64,000 nt of DNA from Bradyrhizobium zhanjiangense. Lineage in GTDB: Bacteria > Pseudomonadota > Alphaproteobacteria > Rhizobiales > Xanthobacteraceae. Position numbers and translations under genes: made by a program. Where the stretch lies: assembly GCF_004114935.1 (NCBI RefSeq), contig NZ_CP022221.1:7399001-7463000 (forward strand). Direction: 5' to 3'. This document shows, in pieces, positions 43,638 through 51,691 of this stretch. Within the stretch, counting starts at the first letter, position 1, and each line of letters begins with the position of its first letter. The notes beneath the pieces are model-generated. The model searched no databases, was not told the origin of the DNA, and saw only the letters and a program-made list of their open reading frames with translations.

Positions 43638-43870
43638 GGTCCGTGGATTCCTCAGTGCGGGCAAATAACGATGCTCCTGCCCAAAGGTTCCTCAGGCATT
43701 TGAGACCGTTTCCACCCCGAATCGACACGTAATTGAGTACGCTGGGACCTCATCCGTTTTATGACTGGTTCTTGACTGGTTCTTGGCGAGGGCGCGACGC
43801 GATGACTTCGTCGCGCCGCGTTTGGCGGTGCTGCACATCTTCGTGAGATGAGGCAGAGCGTCGCGCGCGA

Positions 43871-44281
43871 TTACGTCGCGATCCTCGTGTCGGTCGCGCG
43901 AACCGCCTGCGGGCGGCCGTGCTCGTCGATCGAGACGTAGGTGAAGTTGCCGTCGGTGACGAGGAACGGATGCTCCTCGCCGCGCCGCAGCGCCCAGGCT
44001 TCCAGATGCACGGTGAGCGAGGTGCGGCCGACGCGCACGAGATTGGCGTAGACGGACACGAGATCGCCGACATAGACCGCCTTGCGAAAATTCATCGCTT
44101 CGATCGCGACAGTCACCGTGCGCGACTTCGCGACTTTCGAGGCGAACACACCGCCGCCGACATCCATCTGGCTGAGCAGCCAGCCGCCGAAGATGTCACC
44201 ATTGGCGTTGGTGTCGGCGGGCATCGCCAGCGTGCGGATGCAGAGATCGCCGCTCGGCCCGGTCATGGCTTGTTCGTTCAT
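43871..44281 (-). CDS. acyl-CoA thioesterase, hotdog fold (YciA-like)
   Basis: This 136-residue hotdog protein has the YciA-type signature NANGDIFGGWLLSQMDVGGGVFAS, where the Asp of SQMD is the expected catalytic residue, and the beta-strand block AIEAMNFRKAVYVGDLVSVYANLVRVGRTSLTVHLEAW. It hydrolyses acyl-CoA to free fatty acid and CoA, which could relieve CoA trapping. It begins seven bases after the FadB-type gene, so it is the last member of the beta-oxidation operon. The start at MNEQAMTG was preferred over longer in-frame readings into the fadB gene. Confidence 0.9.
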   Translation of the reverse strand: MNEQAMTGPSGDLCIRTLAMPADTNANGDIFGGWLLSQMDVGGGVFASKVAKSRTVTVAIEAMNFRKAVYVGDLVSVYANLVRVGRTSLTVHLEAWALRRGEEHPFLVTDGNFTYVSIDEHGRPQAVRATDTRIAT

Positions 44282-44288
44282 GCCTGTC

Positions 44289-46385
44289 TCACTTGAAATT
44301 GTCCCAGCCCGGATCTGGCGCGAAGCGCTCGCCGAATCGCTCGGCCAGTGCGCGCAAGGTGGATACGACATTCTCCACGCCGCGCGTGCGCGCATAGTTC
44401 AGCGGACCGCCACGGAACGGTGCATAACCGGTGCCGAAGATCATGGCACCATCGACCGCGTCGGCATTGTCGACGATGCCTTCGCGCAGCGCCGCGACGC
44501 AGACATTGGACATCGGCAGCACCAGGCGATCGATCATCTGGTCGGTGACGCGCGGACCGGTCTCGGGACGCTGTGCCTTCTCCGCCTTGCCGTCCTTCCA
44601 GACATAAAAACCCTTGCCGCTCTTGCGGCCGAGTTCACCCTTGGTGACCTTCTCGCGCAGCCAGGCCGGCGTCGGCGGCAAGAGATCGCCGAACTTGGTG
44701 CGCAGCATGTCGCCGACGTCGAGACAGATGTCGAGCCCGACCTGGTCGGCCAGCTCGATCGGTCCCATCGGCATGCCGAACTGCTCGGCCGCGGCGTCGA
44801 TCAGCCGCTGATCGGTTTTCTCGTCCAGCATCACCATCGCTTCCAGCATGTACGGCGTCAGCGCGCGGTTGACGAGGAAGCCGGGCGAGCTCTTCACGGC
44901 GAGCGGCAGGCGATCAATCGCACCGACGAAGGCGAGCGCCTCCTTCAGCACTTGCGGGTCATTGCCGTCATGGCTGACGACCTCGACCAGTTGCAGCCGC
45001 GACACCGGATTGAAGAAGTGCAGGCCGACCAGCCGCTCCGGCCGCGCCAGCGTCGTCCGCAGATCCTGGAGCGGAATGCTCGAGGTGTTGGTCGCAAGGA
45101 TCGCGCCCGGCTTCATCCGCGGCTCGATGCCGGCATAGACCTTCTGCTTCAGCTCTAACTTTTCCGGCACGGCCTCGATGATGAGATCGGCGTTGCGCAC
45201 GCCTTCCCCGTCCATGTCAGGGATGAGGCGATCGAGTGCGTCGCGCACGTCGGTCGGCTTGCGGATGATCTTGCCGTAGAGCTCGTTGGCGCGCTTCACC
45301 GCGCCGGCGATCGGCTCCGCCTTCATGTCGGCGAGCGAGACGCGCAGTCCCTGCCCCGCGCACCAGGCCGCGATGTCGCCGCCCATGGCGCCGGCGCCGA
45401 TGACATGGACATGCTTGACGGCATTGCCGCTGCCCGCCGCCTTCTTCATCTGCTCGCGCAGGAAGAACACGCGGATCAGGTTCTGTGCGGTCGGCGTCAC
45501 CATCAGCTTGGCAAATGACGCCTGCTCGGCCCTCAGCATCGCGATCTTGCTGCCGCCATGGGTCTCCCAGAGATCGATCAGCGCGTAAGGCGCGGGATAG
45601 TGCTCGCGGGACGCCGCCTTCGCCGCCTCCGAGCGCATGCGCTTGGCGAGCAGCCCGCGCACGAAGCCGAAACCCGCCGCGCGCGTCAGCAAGCCCGGCC
45701 GCGCCCGCTTCAGGCGTCCGAACAGCGCGTCCTTCACGGCGTTGTGGACGTGGCGCTCCTGCGTGACGGTGTCGACGAGGCCGAGTGATCTGGCGCGGCG
45801 CGCATCGATGGTGCGCCCGGTCAGCATCAGGGTCATCGACTGCGTCGGATTGACCAGCGCGGTGAAGCGCGCGGTGCCGCCGAGGCCGGGATGCAAGCCC
45901 AGCATCACCTCCGGGAAGCCGAACCGCGCCCCCTCGATGGCGATGCGAGTCTGGCAGGCGAGCGCAACCTCGAGGCCGCCGCCGAGGCAGAAGCCGTGGA
46001 TGACCGCCACCGTCGGCAGCCTCAGGGCTTCCAGATGGTCGACCACCGCATGCGCGGCGCGGATGCGCGTCTCCACCATGTCGGGATCGCTGGCGCCGCG
46101 GAATTCGTTGACGTCGGCGCCCGCAATGAAACCGGACGGCTTGGCCGAGCGGATCACGAGGCCGGCGGGACGCTCGGTCTCGATCGCCGCGAGCACAGCG
46201 TCGAACTCTTCCATCACATCCGAGGACAGCGTGTTGGCGCTTGTCTCGGCGCGGTCGAACAGCAGCCAGGCGACACCATCGGCATCGCGTGTCAGCTTGA
46301 AGTGCTTGTAGGGACCGTCGGTCGCAGGCTTGGGCCCGAGCGCCAGCACGCGGTCGCCAAGCGCGGTCATGATCTTGGAATCCAT
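44289..46385 (-). CDS. FadB/FadJ-type enoyl-CoA hydratase/3-hydroxyacyl-CoA dehydrogenase
   Basis: This 698-residue multifunctional enzyme has an N-terminal crotonase domain (about 40-230, with SGFIAGADVNEF and HGFCLGGGLEVALACQTRIA for the oxyanion hole). An NAD-binding 3-hydroxyacyl-CoA dehydrogenase domain follows (GAGAMGGDIAAWCA near 335, TNTSSIPLQDL) and the C-terminal dehydrogenase domain from about 500. It catalyses the middle two steps of beta-oxidation. The start at MDSKIMTAL lies two bases after the thiolase stop. The symbol is left blank because FadB and FadJ types cannot be told apart here. Confidence 0.94.
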   Translation of the reverse strand: MDSKIMTALGDRVLALGPKPATDGPYKHFKLTRDADGVAWLLFDRAETSANTLSSDVMEEFDAVLAAIETERPAGLVIRSAKPSGFIAGADVNEFRGASDPDMVETRIRAAHAVVDHLEALRLPTVAVIHGFCLGGGLEVALACQTRIAIEGARFGFPEVMLGLHPGLGGTARFTALVNPTQSMTLMLTGRTIDARRARSLGLVDTVTQERHVHNAVKDALFGRLKRARPGLLTRAAGFGFVRGLLAKRMRSEAAKAASREHYPAPYALIDLWETHGGSKIAMLRAEQASFAKLMVTPTAQNLIRVFFLREQMKKAAGSGNAVKHVHVIGAGAMGGDIAAWCAGQGLRVSLADMKAEPIAGAVKRANELYGKIIRKPTDVRDALDRLIPDMDGEGVRNADLIIEAVPEKLELKQKVYAGIEPRMKPGAILATNTSSIPLQDLRTTLARPERLVGLHFFNPVSRLQLVEVVSHDGNDPQVLKEALAFVGAIDRLPLAVKSSPGFLVNRALTPYMLEAMVMLDEKTDQRLIDAAAEQFGMPMGPIELADQVGLDICLDVGDMLRTKFGDLLPPTPAWLREKVTKGELGRKSGKGFYVWKDGKAEKAQRPETGPRVTDQMIDRLVLPMSNVCVAALREGIVDNADAVDGAMIFGTGYAPFRGGPLNYARTRGVENVVSTLRALAERFGERFAPDPGWDNFK

Positions 46386-46387
46386 GG

Positions 46388-47671
46388 TCACACCGCCTCG
46401 ATCAGCATGGCGCCGCCGAGCCCGCCGCCGATGCATTCGGTGGCAACGCCGCGCCGCGTGCCAAGCCGCTTCATCGCGTTGACGAGATGCAGCACGATCC
46501 GGTTGCCGGAGGTGCCGACGGGATGGCCGAGCGAGATCGCGCCGCCGTCGACATTCAGTCTTTCGTGGTCGATCTCGCCGGCTGCGCCGTCGAGGCCGAG
46601 AATCTCACGGCAGAATTTATCGTCCTTCCACGCGGCGAGGCAGCCGAGCACTTGCGTCGCAAAAGCCTCGTTCAGCTCCCAGGTCTCGACGTCTTTGATG
46701 GTGAGGTCGTTGCGCTGGAGCAGCGGCGTCGCCGACATCACCGGACCCAGGCCCATGATGCTGGGATCGAGCGCAGCCCAATGGCTGTCAACGATGACGG
46801 CTTTCGGCGTCAGCTTGTGCTTGGCCACCGCCTGGTCGGAGGCCAGGATCACCCAGGAGGCACCATCGGTGATCTGCGAGGAATTTCCGGCGGTGACCTG
46901 TCCCCAGGGGCGCTCGAACACCGGCCGGAGCTTTGCCAGCGTCTCGGCCGTCGAGTCCTTGCGCACGCCGTCGTCATGGTCGAAGAACTTGCCGTCGCGG
47001 GAAAACGCGGTCTCGACCTCGTCCTTGAGAAAACCCGCGTCTTGCGCATGCGCGAGCCGGCGATGACTCTCGGCGGCGTAAGCATCGGACTGTGCGCGGG
47101 TGATGCCGAAGAGATGGCCGACGACCTCGGCGGTCTGGCCCATATTCAGATCGGTGACGGGATCGGTCAGTCCGCGCTCGAGGCCGATGATCGGCTTGAG
47201 ATAACGCGGGCGCAGCTTGAAGGCCGCGCCGAGCTTCGCAGCCACGCCCTTGGCGGTGGCAAGGCCGGCAAACCAGCGCACGCCGGAATTCGGCCAGACC
47301 AGCGGCGCGTGGCTCAGCGCCTCGGTGCCGCCGGCCAGGATCATGTCGGCATGACCTTCGCGGATGTAGCGATAGGCGGTGTCGATCGACTGCATCCCGG
47401 AGCCGCAATTGATCTGCACGGTGAAGGCGACCATGTCCTCGCCCATGCCGAGCCGCAGCGCGGCGACACGGGCCGGGTTCATCTCGTCCGCGATCACGTT
47501 GACGCAGCCGAGGATGACCTGGTCGAAGTCAGTCGGGGCGAACGGCTGGCGCGCCAGCAGCGGCCGGCCGCATTGCACGGCAAGATCGACCGGCGTGAAC
47601 GGCCCGGGTCCCGAACGCGCCTTCAGAAACGGCGTCCGGCTGCCGTCGACGATGAAAACCGGTCGTGCCAT
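46388..47671 (-). CDS. acetyl-CoA acyltransferase (thiolase)
   Basis: This 427-residue thiolase has the nucleophilic Cys in INCGSGMQSIDTAY near residue 90, the GHPVGTSGNR loop (about 385) with the catalytic His, and the C-terminal ECIGGGLGGAMLIEA carrying the second catalytic Cys. It cleaves 3-ketoacyl-CoA with CoA to acetyl-CoA in the last step of beta-oxidation. It shares one base with the acyl-CoA dehydrogenase stop and is followed at two bases by the FadB-type gene, so the three form one transcript. It probably makes a complex with the multifunctional enzyme. Confidence 0.94.
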   Translation of the reverse strand: MARPVFIVDGSRTPFLKARSGPGPFTPVDLAVQCGRPLLARQPFAPTDFDQVILGCVNVIADEMNPARVAALRLGMGEDMVAFTVQINCGSGMQSIDTAYRYIREGHADMILAGGTEALSHAPLVWPNSGVRWFAGLATAKGVAAKLGAAFKLRPRYLKPIIGLERGLTDPVTDLNMGQTAEVVGHLFGITRAQSDAYAAESHRRLAHAQDAGFLKDEVETAFSRDGKFFDHDDGVRKDSTAETLAKLRPVFERPWGQVTAGNSSQITDGASWVILASDQAVAKHKLTPKAVIVDSHWAALDPSIMGLGPVMSATPLLQRNDLTIKDVETWELNEAFATQVLGCLAAWKDDKFCREILGLDGAAGEIDHERLNVDGGAISLGHPVGTSGNRIVLHLVNAMKRLGTRRGVATECIGGGLGGAMLIEAV

Positions 47672-49938
47672 CAGCTCGCCGCCCTCTGTTCACCGAGTTC
47701 CTGGAAGAATTGATGCACGTCGCTGGATTTCTTGTAAATCGGCGACAGCGCCTCCGGCGCAAAATCGTCGACCTCAATCACCTCGGTGACGGCGTCGCGG
47801 GCCGCGGCAACCTGCTCGCCCTCAGCCTGCGTGATCACGCCTTTGGTGACCGCTTCCTTCCAGTCGCGGACATGCGCCGCGCGCATGCGCTTGGCGATGG
47901 CCTCCGTGCCTGCGACCAGCTTGAACGCGCGCTCCAGCCGGGCAAAGCCGCCGTTGTCATCGACTTGGGCCAGATCCGGCGTCAGACGCTCGCGCGCCGC
48001 CGAGGGCTCCAGCACGAGGCTCGCGCATTGGTGCACGACACGGTCGGAGGGGCCGAGCACGCGGGCACCGAACGGCTGGACCACGAGCTTGAGGAAGATT
48101 GCGACAAAGCGGTTCGGCAGATTGGCGAGGATTTCGGCGAGCCGGTTCTCGATAGTCCGGAAGCCCGTTGCCATGCACCATTCCAGCGCGGCGAAATCCT
48201 CCTTCTGCCGGCCCTCGTCCTGCCAGCGTTTCAGTACCGCCGAGAGTAGATAGAGCTCGGACAGGATGTCGCCGAACCGCGCCGACAGCATCTCCTTGCG
48301 CTTGAGCGCGCCGCCGAGCGTCAGCAGCGCCATGTCGGCGCAGAGCGCGAAGGCGGCGGAGTAACGCGAGAGCTGGCGATAGAAGGGCGTGGCATCGCCC
48401 GCGTCCGGCGCAGGCGCGAAGGCGCCAAAGGTCCAGCTCCGGCCGAACGCGCGGAACAGGGTCCGGAAGCTGTGGCCGACGTGCTTCCAGAACGCCTTAT
48501 CGAACGCGGCGAGGCCACGCTCGCGATCGGTGTCGGCCAGCGCGTTCATCTCGTCGAGCAGATGGGGATGGGCGCGGATAGCGCCCTGCCCGAACACGAT
48601 CAGATTACGAGTCAGGATGTTGGCGCCTTCCACCGTGATGCCGACCGGCACGGCGCGATGCAGATTGCCGAGATAGTTTTGCGGACCGTCGATCACGGCC
48701 TTGCCGCCGTGGATGTCCATGGCATCGTCGATCGCGACCCGCATCCGCTCGGTCGCGTGCAGCTTCATGATGCCGGAGATGACGGCAGGATGAATGCCGG
48801 CATTCAGCGCCGAGCAGGTCAGGCGCCGCGCGGCGTCCAGCTGATAGGCGGTCGCGACGATGCGCGCGAGCGGCTCCTCGACGCCTTCAAACTTGGAGAT
48901 GGAGATGCCGAACTGCTCGCGGATGCGGGCATAGGCGCCGGTGGTGCGCGCCGCAAAGGCAGCGCCGGCGGCCGAGAGTGATGGCAGCGAGATGCCGCGG
49001 CCGGCGGCGAGCGCCGTCATCAGCATCTTCCAGCCCTGCCCCAGCCGAGCCTCGCCGCCGATGACATAGTCGAGCGGAATGAAGACGTCGCGGCCCCGGT
49101 TCGGGCCGTTCTGGAACACCTGCATCGACGGCAGATGACGGTGACCGATCTCGACGCCGGGCAGATTGGTCGGGATCAGCGCCACTGTGATGCCGAGCTC
49201 TTCCTGATCGCCGACGAGATGATCGGGATCATAGGCCTTGAAGGCGAGGCCGAGCAGCGTCGCGACGGGGCCGAGCGTGATGTAGCGCTTGTGCCAGTTG
49301 AGCCTGAGGCCGAGGACTTCGCGGCCCTCGAAATCGCCCTTGCAGATGATACCGGTGTCGACCATCGAGGCGGCGTCGGAGCCGGCCTCGGGGCTGGTGA
49401 GGCCGAAGCAGGGAATGTCGCGGCCGTCGGCGAGGCGCGGCAGCCAGCGCTGCTGCTGCTCCCTGGTGCCGAAGCGCATCAGCAGTTCGCCGGGGCCGAG
49501 CGAGTTCGGCACCATCACCGTGACCGCGGCCGCGATCGAGCGCGTCGAGATTTTCCGCACGACTTCGGAATGCGCATAGGGCGAGAAGCCGAGGCCGCCA
49601 AACTCCTTCGGAATGATCATGCCGAAGAACTTTTCGCGCTTGACGAAGTGCCAGACGTCCTGCGGCAGGTCGCGCCATTCCCAGAAGATCTTCCACTCGT
49701 CGAGCATGGCGCAGAGTTCGTCGACGGGGCCATTGAGGAAAGCCTGCTCCTCCGCGGTCAACCTCGCCTGCGGGACCTTCAGCAGCTTCGACCAATCAGG
49801 GTTGCCGGTGAAGAGATCGGCGTCCCACCAGACGTCACCGGCCTCCAGCGCCTCGCGCTCGGTATCGGACATCGCCGGCAGCACGCCGCGCGCGAGAGTG
49901 AAGATCGGCTTCGTCAGAGTGTCGCGGCGGAAGCTCAT
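47671..49938 (-). CDS. acyl-CoA dehydrogenase (FadE type, long form)
   Basis: This 755-residue flavoenzyme has the usual acyl-CoA dehydrogenase core in its first 500 residues (KEFGGLGFSPYAHSEVV near 135, GLTSPEAGSDAASMVD with the FAD contact, IHGGKAVIDGPQNYLGN). A long C-terminal DUF1974-type domain follows, as in the FadE group. It carries out the first oxidation of fatty acyl-CoA. The start at MSFRRDTLTK leaves a normal N-terminus; in-frame sequence further upstream passes through a repeat and is not coding. It heads the beta-oxidation operon. The 314-base gap upstream holds a repeat at its far end. Confidence 0.93.
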   Translation of the reverse strand: MSFRRDTLTKPIFTLARGVLPAMSDTEREALEAGDVWWDADLFTGNPDWSKLLKVPQARLTAEEQAFLNGPVDELCAMLDEWKIFWEWRDLPQDVWHFVKREKFFGMIIPKEFGGLGFSPYAHSEVVRKISTRSIAAAVTVMVPNSLGPGELLMRFGTREQQQRWLPRLADGRDIPCFGLTSPEAGSDAASMVDTGIICKGDFEGREVLGLRLNWHKRYITLGPVATLLGLAFKAYDPDHLVGDQEELGITVALIPTNLPGVEIGHRHLPSMQVFQNGPNRGRDVFIPLDYVIGGEARLGQGWKMLMTALAAGRGISLPSLSAAGAAFAARTTGAYARIREQFGISISKFEGVEEPLARIVATAYQLDAARRLTCSALNAGIHPAVISGIMKLHATERMRVAIDDAMDIHGGKAVIDGPQNYLGNLHRAVPVGITVEGANILTRNLIVFGQGAIRAHPHLLDEMNALADTDRERGLAAFDKAFWKHVGHSFRTLFRAFGRSWTFGAFAPAPDAGDATPFYRQLSRYSAAFALCADMALLTLGGALKRKEMLSARFGDILSELYLLSAVLKRWQDEGRQKEDFAALEWCMATGFRTIENRLAEILANLPNRFVAIFLKLVVQPFGARVLGPSDRVVHQCASLVLEPSAARERLTPDLAQVDDNGGFARLERAFKLVAGTEAIAKRMRAAHVRDWKEAVTKGVITQAEGEQVAAARDAVTEVIEVDDFAPEALSPIYKKSSDVHQFFQELGEQRAAS

Positions 49939-50252
49939 GGCGGACCTCATGCATCGGCGCGGTGCCGGGCATTTTAGCGGAAACGGGCTGGCGGAGGCGA
50001 ACACTTCGCCTGCGAAATTGACGCGGCCGGGCGGCCGCCCCCGACCATAACGGCCGGGGCGTGAGGGCAGTTCCAGGAGGGGGAATGGGGCTGAATGGCT
50101 CCCCGAGTCATTCCGGGGCGCGCGAACCGTGAACCCGGAATCCATCGTGCGGCAGCGTCGGTGGATGAACGGATTCTCTGATGCGCAATTGCGCATCATA
50201 GTTCGCGCCTGGCGGCGCGCCCCGGAATGACGGCATAGGGAGAGGCGCCTTC
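49939..50252. other. 314-base intergenic region upstream of the beta-oxidation operon
   Basis: A repeat fills 50104-50234. The remaining 165 bases next to the acyl-CoA dehydrogenase gene are GC-rich, and I could not recognise a promoter or operator in them. Confidence 0.5.
50104..50234. repeat. GAGTCATTCCGGGGCGCGC inverted repeat
   Basis: CGAGTCATTCCGGGGCGCGCGAAC at the left is mirrored by GCGCGCCCCGGAATGAC at the right, with an inner ATGCGCAATTGCGCAT palindrome near 50180. It is of the same long-hairpin class as the other repeats but a separate family. Confidence 0.75.
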
Positions 50253-50876
50253 CTAATCCGGCCGGACCATCTCGAACATATTTTCCGGCTTGATCTCGAA
50301 ATAATCGCCGCGGCGGCCGGCGCGGACGATCGGGCGGGCGGCGGCGGTCTGGTAGATGCCGTCCTTGATCATGGCCTTGTCGATGTGGACGGCGACGACC
50401 TCGCCCAGGGTCAGCCAGGCGTCGGCCTCCTTGCCGTCAGCGCCCTTGAGACGGACGATGTCGGAGACCTTGCATTCGAAGGCGACGGGGCTCTCAGCCA
50501 CGCGAGGCACGTTGACGAGCCGACCGGGCACGGCGGTGAGGCCCGCGACCTCGAATTCGTCGACCTCGGGGCCGACATGCGCGGCGGTCGCGTTCATGTG
50601 CTTCGCCAGATCCATCGTGGCGAGATTCCAGACGAACTCGCCGGTCTGCTGGATGTTCTCGACCGTATCCTTCCAGTTGGTGGAGGAGAAGCCGATGATC
50701 GGCGGCACGTAACAGAAGGCGTTGAAGAAGCTGTAGGGCGCGAGGTTGACGTGGCCCCTGGCGTCGCGCGAGGAGATCCAACCGATCGGCCGCGGCGCGA
50801 TGATGGCGTTGAAGGGATCGTGCTTGAGGCCGTGCCCCTTGGAGGGCTCGTAGAAATAAAGCTCTTTGTCGGTCAC
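50253..50876 (-). CDS. flavin reductase family / FMN-binding protein
   Basis: This 207-residue protein has the flavin reductase-like split barrel: NAIIAPRPIGWISSRDARGHVNLAPYSFFNAFCYVPPIIGFSS near the N-terminus and ESPVAFECKVSDIVRLKG later. The best start is a GTG (V-TDKELYFYE) at 50876. An in-frame ATG at 51002 would add 42 residues encoded by the inverted repeat at 50893-50974, so it is rejected. Such proteins reduce FMN or are components of two-component oxygenases, but the physiological partner is unknown. Confidence 0.88.
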   Translation of the reverse strand: MTDKELYFYEPSKGHGLKHDPFNAIIAPRPIGWISSRDARGHVNLAPYSFFNAFCYVPPIIGFSSTNWKDTVENIQQTGEFVWNLATMDLAKHMNATAAHVGPEVDEFEVAGLTAVPGRLVNVPRVAESPVAFECKVSDIVRLKGADGKEADAWLTLGEVVAVHIDKAMIKDGIYQTAAARPIVRAGRRGDYFEIKPENMFEMVRPD

Positions 50877-50892
50877 GCTGGCTTTCCCCTGC

Positions 50893-50974
50893 TCGTCATT
50901 GCGAGCGCAGCGAAGCAATCTAGGATCCGTCCGCGGAGACAGCCTGGATTGCTTCGCTACGCTCGCAATGGCGG
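50893..50974. repeat. GTCATTGCGAGCG inverted repeat, copy 6
   Basis: CTCGTCATTGCGAGCGCAGCGAAGC pairs with GCTTCGCTACGCTCGCAATGGCG with few mismatches. It lies directly upstream of the flavin reductase start and creates a false in-frame extension of that gene. Confidence 0.85.
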
Positions 50975-51057
50975 AGTTTGACGATCCGTCCTGGGCCGCC
51001 ACGCGGCGGTCAGCCCGGAGCGGTCGGCCTGCTTATAGGAAGAAACGGCTCCGCCCG

Positions 51058-51657
51058 TCAGTGGCGCGGCGACAGACCCGCGATGACGAAATCGATCATC
51101 TGGTCGATGGTCGGGCCCGGTTTGGTGGCGCACTGGGCGATCATCTGGGGGTGGAAGAAGCGTATCATCGCGGTGCAGGCGCAGAGCGAGGCGAGCTGCA
51201 GGTCGGGCGCCTCGAACTCGCCGGAGGCAACGCCTTGCGCGATCATCTGGCCGATCACGCCCGCAATGCACTCCATGTGAGCGACGCAGACGTCCCAGTC
51301 CTCCTCCATCGCGATCGCGACCATCTCGTGGAGCTTGTTGTCACCGACATAGCGCTCGGTGTTCATTCGATGGATGGTGGTGAGCAGCTCGCGGAAGCGC
51401 GGGAGCACCGGGCCGGGCCGGGTCACGATCCGCTGCGCCTCCAGCTCGACCTCGCCCATCAAGCCCCGCGCCACCGCCTGATGGATCGCCTTCTTCGATT
51501 CGAAGAAGCGATAGACATTGGCGGGGCTCATCCTGAGCTCCTTGGCGATGTCCCCGACCGTGGTCTTCTGATAGCCGATCTGGCGGAACAGCCGCTCGGC
51601 CACCTCAAGGATACGATCCCGGGTGTCGCCTTCGATATGTTCCGCAACCAGTGTCAT
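51058..51657 (-). CDS. TetR family regulator of the RND efflux operon
   Basis: This 199-residue protein has a TetR helix-turn-helix at about 13-58 (RILEVAERLFRQIGYQKTTVGDIAKELRMSPANVYRFF) and a helical C-terminal domain. It lies 34 bases downstream of the RND pump gene on the same strand, as the last gene of the adaptor-pump-regulator unit, and probably represses it. Ligand and operator are not visible in the 34-base spacer; the promoter upstream of the adaptor is the likely target. Confidence 0.9.
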   Translation of the reverse strand: MTLVAEHIEGDTRDRILEVAERLFRQIGYQKTTVGDIAKELRMSPANVYRFFESKKAIHQAVARGLMGEVELEAQRIVTRPGPVLPRFRELLTTIHRMNTERYVGDNKLHEMVAIAMEEDWDVCVAHMECIAGVIGQMIAQGVASGEFEAPDLQLASLCACTAMIRFFHPQMIAQCATKPGPTIDQMIDFVIAGLSPRH

Positions 51658-51691
51658 CTGTCAGGACTCGTCATTCAGCACTACTTCTCAC

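Noticed and set aside
43759..44073. A 104-codon minus-strand frame partly inside the thioesterase gene.
   Set aside because: It overlaps the thioesterase in another frame; the upstream part has only tandem TGACTGGTTCT copies and no coding signal.
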